The notes under the pieces are model-generated. The model searched no databases, was not told where the DNA came from, and saw nothing but the letters and a program-made list of their open reading frames with translations. A program made the position numbers and the translations under genes. Shown here piece by piece: positions 11,801-22,179 of a stretch of DNA of 64,000 bases (the first letter of the stretch is position 1; each line of letters begins with the position of its first letter). Source of the stretch: Arthrobacter sp. CJ23 (GTDB lineage Bacteria; Actinomycetota; Actinomycetes; Actinomycetales; Micrococcaceae); the NCBI RefSeq assembly GCF_024741795.1, contig NZ_CP102950.1, forward strand, positions 1,674,001 through 1,738,000, written 5' to 3'.

Positions 11801-13834
11801 ATGGCTGAGCACAACGGCGGCAATCGCAGCGGCGACCGCAACTTCGGCGGCAACCGGGGCGACCGCGGCTCTTTCCGTCCCAACAACAACTCCGGTGGTG
11901 ACCCCCGCGGCTTCCGCTCCAGGGACGACCGTGACGGAAACAACGCAGGCCGCTCCTTCGGTGGCGACCGCGATCGCAAGCCTTTCGGAGACCGTGCCCC
12001 GCGTAACTTTGATGGTCCCGCCCGCGGTGGCGACGAGCGTCGCTCCTTCGGTGGCGACCGCGATCGCAAGCCCTTCGGTGACCGTCCGGCCCGTGATGGC
12101 GAGCGTCGTCCCTTTGCCGGTGACCGTGACCGCAAGCCGTTCGGCGACCGCCCTGCGCGCGATGGTGACCGTCCGGCCCGTGGCGGCGATGAGCGCCGTT
12201 CCTTCGGTGGCGACCGTGACCGTAAGCCGTTCGGCGACCGTGACCGTAAGCCGTTCGGCGACCGTCCTGCGCGCGATGGTGACCGTCCGGCCCGTGGCGG
12301 CGATGAGCGCCGTTCCTTCGGTGGCGACCGCGATCGTAAGCCCTTCGGCGACCGCGATCGTAAGCCCTTCGGCGACCGTCCGGCCCGCGGTGGCGACGAG
12401 CGCCGTTCCTTCGGCGGTGATCGCCCCGAGCGCAGGCCTTTCGGCGACCGCGACCGCAAGCCTTTCGGCGACCGTCCCGCCCGTGGTGGCGACGAGCGCC
12501 GCTCCTTCGGCGACCGCCCGCCCCGCGACGGCGAGCGTCGCCCGTTCGGTGCAGACCGTCCGGAGCGCAAGCCCTTCGGCGACCGCAATGACCGTGGCCC
12601 CCGGAACTTCGATGGCCCCCGCCGCGAGAACGATGACCGCCGGCCGTTCAGCGGCGACCGCGACCGCAAGCCCTTCGGCGACCGCCCGGCCCGTGACGGT
12701 GAGCGCCGTTCGTTCGGTGGAGACCGACCGGAGCGCAAGCCCTTCGGCGACCGCCCGCAGCGGGGCGGCGATGACCGCCGCAACTCGTCTTGGGAGGAGC
12801 GTCCCGCACGCGTCCCTAACGCCGCAGACCTGCGCAGTGCCAACCGCCCGGACCGCGACCGCTCTCCTGAGATCGACGAGGACGTAACAGGCACCGAACT
12901 GGACCGCGCCACCATGCACCAGATCAAGACCCTGGAAGCAATGAACGCAGGCTGGGTTGCAAAGCACCTGGTCATGGCCGGCCGCCTGATCGACATTGAG
13001 CCGGAGCTGTCCTTCCAGCACGCCCTGGCAGCAAGCCGCCGTGGCGGCCGGCTCTCGTGCGTCCGTGAAGCCGTGGGCCTGACCGCCTACGCTGCCGGCC
13101 ACTACGGTGAGGCACTGCGCGAGTTCCGCACGTACCGCCGCATCAGCGGTTCCAACGTCCACCTGCCCATCATGGCCGACTGCGAACGCGGTCTTGGCCG
13201 TCCGGACCGCGCCCTCGACGCTGTGCGTTCCCCCGAAGCCCAGGACCTGGATGCCCCGGGCAAGGTGGAACTGGCCATTGTCGCTTCCGGTGCCCGCACC
13301 GATCTCGGCCAGCTCGACGCCGCCGTGACCGAGCTTGAGATCGTGCAGCTGGACATCAACCGGGCCTTCTCCTACAGCCCGCGCCTGTTCCGCGCCTACG
13401 CCGCCGCACTCACGGCCGTTGGCCGTACGGAGGAAGCCGGCAAGTGGTCGCGCCAGGCCGTAGTGGCGGAGAACGCCCTGGGCGTCGGAGAATTCGAAGA
13501 GCCGGACATCATGGACCTTGGCTGGGACGAGGAAGAAGAGCGCTCTGCACGCAAGCCGCGCTTCGAACGCCCCGCAGGCGACACCAACGCCGAAGACGCC
13601 GACGAGGACCAGCCGGCCATTGCCGCAGCAATCTCCGAGGCCACTGCGGCCGACGTGGACCTGGCTGACACCGAACTCGATGACGCGGAGTCCGACTACT
13701 TCGAATCCGACGACGCCGAGTCCGACCGTGACTCCGCGGAAGAAGACGAAGACCACGAAGCCGGCGACGACGAAGAAGAAGCACCGGCAGGGGAAGCACA
13801 CGAGGAAGACGGCAACGAGCCCAAGCATGACTGA
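11801..13834 (+). CDS. TPR protein with long Arg/Asp/Gly-rich repeat tract
   Basis: This protein has 677 residues in three parts. Residues 1-50 are Gly/Asn/Arg rich. Residues 50-325 are tandem copies of a 20-25 residue unit around DRDRKPFGDRPARGGDERRSFGG, highly charged and predicted to be disordered. Residues 345-590 form a helical domain with TPR-like pairs (QHALAASRRGGRLSCVREAV, YAAGHYGEALREFRTYRRI). Residues 590-677 are an acidic Glu/Asp tail. The C-terminal domain and its place before the HAD gene and tlyA match the conserved Rv1691 family, whose function is unknown. The start was set at 11801, where AGGAGG has ideal spacing, instead of an upstream ATG in the same frame. Its place beside rRNA and rRNA-modification genes makes RNA binding or ribosome biogenesis a reasonable guess. 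The next gene overlaps it by 8 bp. Confidence 0.85.
   Translation: MAEHNGGNRSGDRNFGGNRGDRGSFRPNNNSGGDPRGFRSRDDRDGNNAGRSFGGDRDRKPFGDRAPRNFDGPARGGDERRSFGGDRDRKPFGDRPARDGERRPFAGDRDRKPFGDRPARDGDRPARGGDERRSFGGDRDRKPFGDRDRKPFGDRPARDGDRPARGGDERRSFGGDRDRKPFGDRDRKPFGDRPARGGDERRSFGGDRPERRPFGDRDRKPFGDRPARGGDERRSFGDRPPRDGERRPFGADRPERKPFGDRNDRGPRNFDGPRRENDDRRPFSGDRDRKPFGDRPARDGERRSFGGDRPERKPFGDRPQRGGDDRRNSSWEERPARVPNAADLRSANRPDRDRSPEIDEDVTGTELDRATMHQIKTLEAMNAGWVAKHLVMAGRLIDIEPELSFQHALAASRRGGRLSCVREAVGLTAYAAGHYGEALREFRTYRRISGSNVHLPIMADCERGLGRPDRALDAVRSPEAQDLDAPGKVELAIVASGARTDLGQLDAAVTELEIVQLDINRAFSYSPRLFRAYAAALTAVGRTEEAGKWSRQAVVAENALGVGEFEEPDIMDLGWDEEEERSARKPRFERPAGDTNAEDADEDQPAIAAAISEATAADVDLADTELDDAESDYFESDDAESDRDSAEEDEDHEAGDDEEEAPAGEAHEEDGNEPKHD
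11950..12780 (+). repeat. Tandem coding repeats (DRDRKPFGDRPARGGDERRSFG units)
   Basis: This is an in-frame tandem array within the TPR protein gene. The core codons for RKPFGDR occur about a dozen times. Two neighbouring copies, around 12140-12235 and 12255-12345, are almost identical in DNA. This points to a recent duplication by slippage or recombination. Confidence 0.85.
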
Positions 13835-14813
13835 TTCCCTGATTTCTTCGTTCGACGCAGTTCTCTCCGATCTTGACGGTGTTGTCTACGCTGGCCCGCA
13901 CGCCATTCCCGGCGCCGTGGAGTCGCTGCAGCGCCTCGGGACCGTGGGTGTGGGGCTGGGCTATGTGACCAACAATGCCTCCCGTACGCCCGCGCAGGTC
14001 GCGGCACATTTGCGCGAGCTCGGAGCGCCGGCCGAAGACCATCAGGTAGTGAGCTCTTCGCAGGCGGCAGGCGCGCTTTTGGCCGGGCTGCTGCCTGCGG
14101 GCTCGCGCGTCATGATCACCGGCAGTGCAGCCCTGGCTCACGAAATTGAGCTGGCCGGGCTGACCCCCGTACACAGCCAGGCGGAGGACCCTGTGGCCGT
14201 GGTCCAGGGCTTCAACCCGGAGATCGGCTGGAAGGACCTGGCCGAGGCCGCATATGCCATTGCGGCGGGCGCGTTGTGGGTCGCCACCAACACGGACATG
14301 TCCATCCCGCAGGCCCGCGGCATCGCCCCCGGGAATGGAACGCTCGTGGCCGCGGTGGCCTCCGCCACCGGCCAGAAGCCGCTCGTAGCCGGGAAACCGG
14401 AGGCCCCGCTGTTCCATGTCGCCGCAAAGCGGCTCCAGGCCGATCGTCCCCTCGTGGTCGGGGACCGGCTCGACACCGACATCCTGGGCGGCAACCGTGC
14501 AGGCTACGCGACGGCGGCCGTGCTGACCGGCGTGGACACGCCCCGGACCATCCTGGCCGCACGCACGGACGAGCGCCCCAACTACCTGCTCGCAGACCTC
14601 CCGGGCCTGTATGAGCCTTACCCGGAAATCGTCAACGACGCCGGACTGTTCCGCTGCGGCGCGGCCTCCGCCAGCGTGGCGGACGGCACGGTGTCGGTCA
14701 CCGGTTCCGAAACGGACCTGGATGCCTGGCGTGCTGCCTGTGCCGCATGGTGGACCGCCGTTCCCGAGGCGGCCGCGGCAACTGCACCCCGGCTGGAATG
14801 GCGCGAAAACTAG
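13827..14813 (+). CDS. HAD-superfamily (IIA) hydrolase, NagD-like
   Basis: This 328-residue HAD phosphatase is of subclass IIA. Motif I is DLDGVVY, with Asp15 as nucleophile and Asp17 as general acid. Motif II lies at YVTNNASRTP, the motif III lysine at AGKPEAPLF, and motif IV at VVGDRLDTDILGGNRAGY. The middle contains the cap domain typical of NagD/PGP-type enzymes. It is expected to remove phosphate from a small metabolite, but the substrate is unknown. The M. tuberculosis homologue at this position is Rv1692, described as a glycerol-phosphate phosphatase, and I infer kinship from position and motifs only. The ATG overlaps the end of the TPR gene by 8 bp, so the two are probably translationally coupled. 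Confidence 0.9.
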   Translation: MTDSLISSFDAVLSDLDGVVYAGPHAIPGAVESLQRLGTVGVGLGYVTNNASRTPAQVAAHLRELGAPAEDHQVVSSSQAAGALLAGLLPAGSRVMITGSAALAHEIELAGLTPVHSQAEDPVAVVQGFNPEIGWKDLAEAAYAIAAGALWVATNTDMSIPQARGIAPGNGTLVAAVASATGQKPLVAGKPEAPLFHVAAKRLQADRPLVVGDRLDTDILGGNRAGYATAAVLTGVDTPRTILAARTDERPNYLLADLPGLYEPYPEIVNDAGLFRCGAASASVADGTVSVTGSETDLDAWRAACAAWWTAVPEAAAATAPRLEWREN

Positions 14814-14822
14814 ACTGGTGCC

Positions 14823-15086
14823 ATGACCGAGCTGAATGATTCCCCGGAAACGGCTGCCGCGCCGCCACGCCCGCAATGGCCCGGTCGGGACACGCTGCCG
14901 GGCGACTCGCCCGGAGTCCCCACTGGCGATCCGGCTGTGGACGCCGTCCTCCGCCGGCTGGACGGCATCCCGGACACGCCCGTGGCCGAACACAGCGGAC
15001 TGTATGCCGGTATCCATGACGCCCTGCGTGAAGCCCTGGACGCGGAGCCGGCCGATGCCGGCACCCGCAGAGACGGCGAAAGCTGA
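14823..15086 (+). CDS. Small conserved protein between HAD hydrolase and tlyA
   Basis: This 87-residue acidic, Pro-rich protein has no domain I recognise. It has a disordered N-terminal half (residues 1-40) and a short helical C-terminal part (DAVLRRLDGIPDTPVAEHSGLYAGIHDALREALD). A small gene stands at exactly this place in mycobacteria (Rv1693), so it is likely real. It starts 9 bp after the HAD stop and ends 2 bp before the tlyA start, so it is part of the operon. Confidence 0.75.
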   Translation: MTELNDSPETAAAPPRPQWPGRDTLPGDSPGVPTGDPAVDAVLRRLDGIPDTPVAEHSGLYAGIHDALREALDAEPADAGTRRDGES

Positions 15087-15088
15087 GC

Positions 15089-15901
15089 ATGGCACGACTC
15101 GATCAGGAACTCGTGGTCCGCGGACTGGCGAGGTCACGGACCCATGCCGCCAAACTCATCGCCGACGGCAAAGTCAGCTCCGGCGGAACCGTCCTCGTCA
15201 AGGCGGCCCAGCAGGTGGCTGCGGACGCCGTCCTCGACGTTGAATCCCATGTGGAGGACATCTACGTCAGCCGTGCCGGGCACAAACTCGCCGGCGCCCT
15301 GGAGGCGTTTCCCGCCGTCGACGTCGCCGGAAAGCGATGCCTCGACGCCGGCGCCTCCACGGGTGGATTTACGGACGTACTGCTGCGGCTGGGTGCCGCG
15401 CAGGTGGTTGCGGTGGACGTGGGGCATGACCAACTGGTGCCCGTGCTGCGGAACGATCCGCGCGTCGTTGTGCACGAAGGACTCAACGTCCGGTACATGA
15501 AGCCGGAACGGATCGGCGGCCCTGCCGCGGTGACGGTCGCGGACCTCTCGTTCATTTCCCTGACTCTGGTGCTGCATCCGCTCGCGGCCTGCACCGAACC
15601 CGGCGGCGATCTGGTGCTCATGGTCAAGCCGCAGTTCGAAGTGGGCAGGGAACGTCTGAGCCGCACCGGCGTGGTGTCCTCCGAGCACGAACGACGCCGA
15701 GCGGTCGCCCAGGTGGCCCGCGCAGCGGTGGATGCGGGGCTGGGGCTGCACGGCCTGGCGGCGAGTCCGCTGCCGGGCCAGGACGGAAATGTCGAGTACT
15801 TCCTGTGGATAAAACGCAAGATGTCCGCGGTCTTGCCTAAGATCGAAGAGCGGGACGAAGAAGTTGCTGCGCTAATGGAAACAATCTGGCCGAACAACTA
15901 G
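15089..15901 (+). CDS. tlyA: TlyA-family rRNA 2'-O-methyltransferase
   Basis: This 270-residue protein has an N-terminal S4 RNA-binding domain (RLDQELVVRGLARSRTHAAKLIADGKV, residues 3-60) and a C-terminal FtsJ/RrmJ-type SAM methyltransferase domain. The SAM site is CLDAGASTGGFTDVLL. The likely catalytic K-D-K-E set is in SRAGHKLAGALE, DVGHDQ/ADLSF, MVKPQFE and GNVEYFLWIK. TlyA enzymes 2'-O-methylate cytidines in 16S and 23S rRNA, and in mycobacteria this is needed for capreomycin sensitivity. Whether this copy modifies one or both rRNAs cannot be read from sequence. It lies between the small gene and nadK in a tight operon. Confidence 0.95.
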   Translation: MARLDQELVVRGLARSRTHAAKLIADGKVSSGGTVLVKAAQQVAADAVLDVESHVEDIYVSRAGHKLAGALEAFPAVDVAGKRCLDAGASTGGFTDVLLRLGAAQVVAVDVGHDQLVPVLRNDPRVVVHEGLNVRYMKPERIGGPAAVTVADLSFISLTLVLHPLAACTEPGGDLVLMVKPQFEVGRERLSRTGVVSSEHERRRAVAQVARAAVDAGLGLHGLAASPLPGQDGNVEYFLWIKRKMSAVLPKIEERDEEVAALMETIWPNN

Positions 15902-15914
15902 GAAGCGGAACCCG

Positions 15915-16937
15915 ATGAGCAGGCGTGTATTGGTCCTTGCCCACACAGGGCGGGAGGAGTCGCTCCGCGCGGCCTGGGATGCCTGCACGCAGCTCCACGC
16001 CTCGGGACTCGTCCCCGTTCTGCAGAAATCGGAGCTGGCCGACATCGAGCGGTTCTTCGGTGCCCTGGACAACCCGATTGAGATCCTGCACGAGGACGTT
16101 TCGCTGGAAGACGTCGAACTCGTCATGGTGCTCGGCGGCGACGGCACCATCCTCCGGGCCGCCGAACTTGTCCGCGACGTCGATGTTCCCCTCCTGGGCG
16201 TCAACTTGGGCCATGTGGGCTTCCTCGCGGAAAGCGAGCGTGCAGACCTGGCGCAGACCGTCGAATGGATCGCGAGCCGTGACTACTCGGTGGAAGAACG
16301 CATGACCATCGACGTCCAGGTCTGGGTCCGCGGGCAGAAAATCTGGCACACCTGGGCCCTCAACGAGGCCGCCATCGAAAAAGCCAACCGGGAACGCATG
16401 CTCGAGGTCGTCACCGAAGTCGACGAACGCCCGCTGACCTCCTTCGGCTGCGACGGCGTGGTCCTGGCCACGCCCACCGGCTCCACCGCCTACGCGTTTT
16501 CCTCCGGCGGACCCGTTGTCTGGCCAGAGGTGGAGGCCCTCGTCATCGTTCCGATCAGTGCCCACGCGCTGTTCGCCAAACCCTTGGTGGTCTCACCACG
16601 GTCCAAGCTCGCCGTCGAGATCATGAACCGCACCGACGCCCAAGGCGTCCTCTGGTGCGACGGACGGCGGTCCGTGGACCTGCCGCCGGGCGCGCGCGTC
16701 GAGGTGACCCGCTCCGCCACCCCGGTACGGCTCGCCCGCACCCACAAGACCCCCTTCTCCGCCAGGCTCGTGCGCAAGTTCGAACTGCCCATCCACGGCT
16801 GGCGGGGCCCTGCACCCCACTCCGAGGACGTCAACACCGGACCCACGCCCATCATCCGGACCTTCACCCCGACTCCCTTGCCCAGTCCCAGGGACGCCGG
16901 GCCCGGTGATCAGGCCGACCCCACGAAGGCGAAGTGA
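15915..16937 (+). CDS. nadK: NAD kinase
   Basis: This 340-residue protein is NAD kinase, which phosphorylates NAD to NADP. Motifs visible are the GGDG motif in VLGGDGTILRAAEL (around residue 75), the NLGHVGFLAE segment, the NE motif in ALNEAAIEKANRERM, and the diacylglycerol-kinase-like motif DGVVLATPTGSTAYAFSSGGPV. The C-terminal 35 residues (Thr/Pro rich) extend beyond the usual core and look disordered. The gene lies between tlyA and recN, with 13 bp and 3 bp spacing, in the conserved actinobacterial order. Confidence 0.96.
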   Translation: MSRRVLVLAHTGREESLRAAWDACTQLHASGLVPVLQKSELADIERFFGALDNPIEILHEDVSLEDVELVMVLGGDGTILRAAELVRDVDVPLLGVNLGHVGFLAESERADLAQTVEWIASRDYSVEERMTIDVQVWVRGQKIWHTWALNEAAIEKANRERMLEVVTEVDERPLTSFGCDGVVLATPTGSTAYAFSSGGPVVWPEVEALVIVPISAHALFAKPLVVSPRSKLAVEIMNRTDAQGVLWCDGRRSVDLPPGARVEVTRSATPVRLARTHKTPFSARLVRKFELPIHGWRGPAPHSEDVNTGPTPIIRTFTPTPLPSPRDAGPGDQADPTKAK

Positions 16938-16940
16938 AGC

Positions 16941-18677
16941 ATGCTGGAAGAACTCCGAATCCGTGACCTCGGTGTCATCGCCGATGCCACGCTCCCGCTG
17001 GGCCGCGGCCTCAGCGTCGTCACAGGCGAAACCGGCGCGGGTAAGACCATGGTGGTCACCGCCGTCGGGCTCCTCCTGGGCGCCAGATCGGACGCCGGGG
17101 CGGTGCGCAGCGGCGCCAAATCTGCCTCTGCCGAGGCCGTACTCAAACTCGACCCTGTGCACGACGCCGTGGCCCGCGCCCGCGAGGCGGGCGGCGAGGC
17201 CGAAGAGTTCGACGGCGTGGCCGAACTGGTCCTTGCCCGTACCGTCGGCGCCGACGGACGCAGCCGTGCCTTCGTCGGCGGGCGATCCGCGCCCGTAGGC
17301 GTGCTGGCCGAAATCGGTGAAAGCCTGGTGGTGATCCACGGGCAGTCGGACCAGATCCGGCTCAAGGGAGCCACCGCGCAACGCCACGCCCTGGACCGCT
17401 TCGCCGGGGCGCCGCTGGCCAAGGTCCTGGGGGAGTACCAGGAACTTTTCGCCCACTGGAAATCGATCCAGGGCGAGCTGGAAACCCTCCGTGGCGAGGC
17501 CAGAGAACGCCTGCGCGAAGCCGAGTCCCTTGAAGTCGCCCTCGCCGAAATCGACCAGGTGGACCCGCAGCCCAGCGAGGACGAGACCCTCAAGGCCGAG
17601 GCCGTCAAGCTCGCCAATGTCGAGGAACTCCGCCTCGCGGCCGCCGCGGCGCATGAAGCCCTTATCGCCGAGGAGTTCGGCGACACGGGCGACGCCACCA
17701 CGCTCGTGGACGCGGCCAAGCGCACGCTGGAACACGTTGCCGAACATGACGAGGAACTAGGGGCCGCGGCGGCCCGCCTTGCCGAGGTGGGCTTCCTGCT
17801 CAACGACATCGCCGCCGACCTCTCCAGCTACCAGGCCTCCCTCGACACCGAGGGCCCGGAGCGGCTGTCGGAGATCGAGGAACGCCGGGCCGCCCTGGCG
17901 AAGCTGATCCGCAAGTACGCCCCGAGCATCGACGAAGTCCTCGAATGGGCCGAAGCCTCCCGGGCACGGCTCGATGAACTGCAGGACGACTCGAGCAGGA
18001 TCGAGGCCCTCGACGCCGAGGTGCTGTCCGCCGAGGCCACCCTACGGAAACTGGCCACGGACATCAGCAAGGCGCGGCTCAAGGCCGCCAAGGACCTCTC
18101 GGCCCGTGTCAGCGCGGAACTGAAGGCCCTGGCCATGGCCGATGCCACGCTGGTGATCGACGTCGAGGCCGGCGGCCAGCTGGGCCCGCACGGTGTGGAC
18201 GAGATCGCCTTCCTGCTGCAGCCGCATTCCGGCGCCCCGTCACGGCCCCTGGGCAAGGGCGCCTCGGGCGGTGAGCTGTCCCGCGTCATGCTCGCCATCG
18301 AGGTGGTGCTCGCCGCCGTGGACCCCGTGCCGACGTTCGTCTTCGACGAGGTCGATGCCGGCGTGGGCGGCCGGGCCGCGGTGGAGATCGGACGCCGGCT
18401 CGCGATGCTGGCCCGCCACGTCCAGGTGCTGGTGGTCACCCACTTGCCGCAGGTGGCCGCCTTCGCGGACCAGCACATCCGCGTCACCAAAACCTCCGTC
18501 CGGGGCGCTGACGGCAAGACCGCCACGGGGTTCACCTCGAGCGATGTGCAGCTGCTGGACGCAGCGGAGCGCGTCAAGGAGCTGGCGCGCATGCTGGCCG
18601 GCCAGGAGGACTCCGAATCGGCGCGTGCCCATGCCCAGGAGCTCCTTGACGACGCGAAGCTGCTGCCGCAGGCCTGA
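16941..18677 (+). CDS. recN: DNA repair protein RecN
   Basis: This 578-residue SMC-like ATPase acts in double-strand break repair. Walker A is GETGAGKTMVV at residues 29-39, and the N-terminal signature is MLEELRIRDLGVIADATLPLG. The centre (residues 150-390) is a charged coiled coil. The C-terminal ABC signature (KGASGGELSRVMLAIEVVLA) and Walker B (TFVFDEVDAGVGGRAAVEIGRRL) are intact, followed by the VLVVTHLPQVAAFADQH switch region. The length is normal. It starts 3 bp after the nadK stop. Confidence 0.96.
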   Translation: MLEELRIRDLGVIADATLPLGRGLSVVTGETGAGKTMVVTAVGLLLGARSDAGAVRSGAKSASAEAVLKLDPVHDAVARAREAGGEAEEFDGVAELVLARTVGADGRSRAFVGGRSAPVGVLAEIGESLVVIHGQSDQIRLKGATAQRHALDRFAGAPLAKVLGEYQELFAHWKSIQGELETLRGEARERLREAESLEVALAEIDQVDPQPSEDETLKAEAVKLANVEELRLAAAAAHEALIAEEFGDTGDATTLVDAAKRTLEHVAEHDEELGAAAARLAEVGFLLNDIAADLSSYQASLDTEGPERLSEIEERRAALAKLIRKYAPSIDEVLEWAEASRARLDELQDDSSRIEALDAEVLSAEATLRKLATDISKARLKAAKDLSARVSAELKALAMADATLVIDVEAGGQLGPHGVDEIAFLLQPHSGAPSRPLGKGASGGELSRVMLAIEVVLAAVDPVPTFVFDEVDAGVGGRAAVEIGRRLAMLARHVQVLVVTHLPQVAAFADQHIRVTKTSVRGADGKTATGFTSSDVQLLDAAERVKELARMLAGQEDSESARAHAQELLDDAKLLPQA

Positions 18678-18830
18678 GGTGTTTCGGCTCACGTCATGGC
18701 AGGATCGGCAGTGGACGTGTGGCGGGGCCTCCATGGCCCAACAGTGCCGGGCTTCCTTTGGTGGCGCCGATCCGGGCGGATCCGCCGGTGCGTACCCTTG
18801 CTCCGGGGGCGCTCCGTAAGCCACCATTGA

Positions 18831-20618
<1,788 letters not shown>

Positions 20619-20646
20619 CGCAAGCACGACAACGAAGGACGGCGCG

Positions 20647-21306
20647 ATGCCCGGCATTTCTGAAACCCCCACGTCACGGCAGGTTTCGGACGTGCCGAGC
20701 CCGCGCCGTCTTTTGTCGTCCAGCACGGTCTACGAGGGCCGGATCTGGGATGTCGTCAGCGACGCCTTCCAGCTCGGCGAGGACACAGGCACCCTGGTGC
20801 GCGACTACATCGACCACCCGGGGGCCGTGGCGGTCCTTCCCATGAACGACGACGGCGAGATCCTCCTGCTCAAGCAGTACCGGCACCCGGTGGGGATGGA
20901 CCTTTGGGAGATTCCGGCGGGCCTGCTGGACATTGAGGGCGAGGACTTCGTGGTGGGCGCGGCCCGGGAACTGGCCGAAGAAGCCGATGTCACAGCGGCC
21001 ACGTGGAACGTGCTGGCGGACTTCTTCAATTCCCCGGGTTCCTCCAGCGAGGCCATCCGGATCTACCTCGCCCGCGGCCTCGGGGAGGTCCCGGAGGCCG
21101 AACGGCACGTCCGTACCGATGAGGAAGCCGAAATCGAGCTCCGCTGGGTCCCGCTCACCGATGCCGTGGCGGCAGTCCTGGAAGGGCGCCTGCACAACCC
21201 TTCTGCCGTCGTCGGGATCCTCGCAGCCGCGGCGGCGAAGGCCGACGGCTTCGCGAACCTCCGCCCGGCCGACGCGCCGTGGCCGGCACACCCAAGCCAG
21301 CGCTGA
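20647..21306 (+). CDS. NUDIX hydrolase, ADP-ribose pyrophosphatase type
   Basis: This 219-residue NUDIX hydrolase has a box reading GLLDIEGEDFVVGAARELAEEADV, with two extra residues relative to the strict consensus. Upstream features are HPGAVAVLPMNDDGEILLLKQYRHPVGMDLWEIPAG. This is the arrangement of ADP-ribose pyrophosphatases, which cleave ADP-ribose to AMP and ribose 5-phosphate. It sits 28 bp after pyrG, as Rv1700 does in M. tuberculosis. In the standard actinobacterial order xerD would follow, but it does not here. Confidence 0.92.
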   Translation: MPGISETPTSRQVSDVPSPRRLLSSSTVYEGRIWDVVSDAFQLGEDTGTLVRDYIDHPGAVAVLPMNDDGEILLLKQYRHPVGMDLWEIPAGLLDIEGEDFVVGAARELAEEADVTAATWNVLADFFNSPGSSSEAIRIYLARGLGEVPEAERHVRTDEEAEIELRWVPLTDAVAAVLEGRLHNPSAVVGILAAAAAKADGFANLRPADAPWPAHPSQR

Positions 21307-21663
21307 GCCCCAAGCCAGCGCTTTCGGCCCCAGGCGGGTACGAACCCTAACCCAGCGTTGAGCGGAGCCCTACCGGGGTGCGCCAGCCCCACCACCACCC
21401 GCCGCAGCTCGGGCAGCCCGCGCAGGAATTTCCTGGGCACCCTTGAGTTGGCCGGGCTCTGGCACCAGCCGCGGAGCCTGCGAAGGAACCACGCGCAGCG
21501 CACGATAAAGGCCAGCCACAGCACCGAGAAGACCAGAGGAACCGCGGCCAGCAGGAGGTTCAGTCCCAGGGACGGCCCCACTGTAGCAAGGCAGCGCTGG
21601 ACGCCCGGGGGCTTCCTGCGCCGCCTTGCCGGAGCTGATCCGGCACCGAAGTAGGCTGGGCCC
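21307..21663. other. Intergenic region after the NUDIX gene, xerD expected but absent
   Basis: This 357-bp stretch separates two NUDIX genes. The first part has short imperfect repeats of CCAAGCCAGCGCT. On the minus strand an open frame reads through 21663 to about 21300. It contains one clear hydrophobic segment (NLLLAAVPLVFSVLWLAFIV, about 21500-21560) followed by basic residues. It has no ribosome binding site and its start would overlap the next gene's start region, so I do not call it a gene. It may be a remnant of a membrane protein. Confidence 0.4.
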
Positions 21664-22179
21664 ATGACTGCCGTACACGTGACCCTTTGCTTCCTGCTCC
21701 GCGACGGTGTGGACGGGCAGGAAGTGCTGCTCGGAACCAAGAAGACCGGCTTCGGGAGCGGCAAAGTGGTGGGCGTCGGGGGACACCTGGAAGTGGGGGA
21801 GACGGCCCTTGAAGCGGCGTGCAGGGAAGTGCACGAGGAAGTCCATGTCACCGTGGTCCAGCAGGACCTTGTGTTCGCCGGGACGGTGGACTTCGTGTTC
21901 CCCCGCAGGACCGAGTGGAACATGTTCACCACGGTCTTCCTGACCGGGAAATGGGAGGGCGAACCCTCCGAGAGCGATGAAATCGCGCCCCGCTGGTACG
22001 GCGTCGAGACGCTGCCCGTTGAGCAGATGTGGGCCGACGCGGAGCACTGGCTGCCGGCCATGATTTCAGGCCGGAAGCTTGCCGTCAGGGTGGTCCTGGC
22101 TGACGATAACGAGAGCGTCGCCGAGGTCCACACCTCCGTCTGCGGGGATTCTGCGACGGGCCTCCAGCCGGGGCTCTGA
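21664..22179 (+). CDS. MutT-like NUDIX hydrolase
   Basis: This 171-residue protein has a textbook NUDIX box, GHLEVGETALEAACREVHEEV. The pattern TLCFLLRDG..EVLLGTKKTGFGSGKVVGVGG before it and WNMFTTVFLTGKWEGEPSESDEIAPRWYGVETLP after it resemble MTH1-like 8-oxo-dGTP diphosphatases. These remove oxidised nucleotides from the pool. The substrate is an inference from the family. The last 30 residues are not conserved as far as I can judge. This gene opens the accessory region. Confidence 0.88.
   Translation: MTAVHVTLCFLLRDGVDGQEVLLGTKKTGFGSGKVVGVGGHLEVGETALEAACREVHEEVHVTVVQQDLVFAGTVDFVFPRRTEWNMFTTVFLTGKWEGEPSESDEIAPRWYGVETLPVEQMWADAEHWLPAMISGRKLAVRVVLADDNESVAEVHTSVCGDSATGLQPGL

Noticed and set aside
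11950..12780. Regular DNA repeats resembling a CRISPR array
   Set aside because: The repeats are in frame, imperfect and contiguous, without unique spacers, and no cas gene is nearby. They encode protein repeats.
11608..13828. Long minus-strand open frames opposite the TPR/repeat gene
   Set aside because: They mirror the repeats of the plus-strand gene, give Arg/Ser- or Thr/Val-only sequence, and have no start site. The plus strand has a perfect ribosome binding site and a recognisable C-terminal domain.
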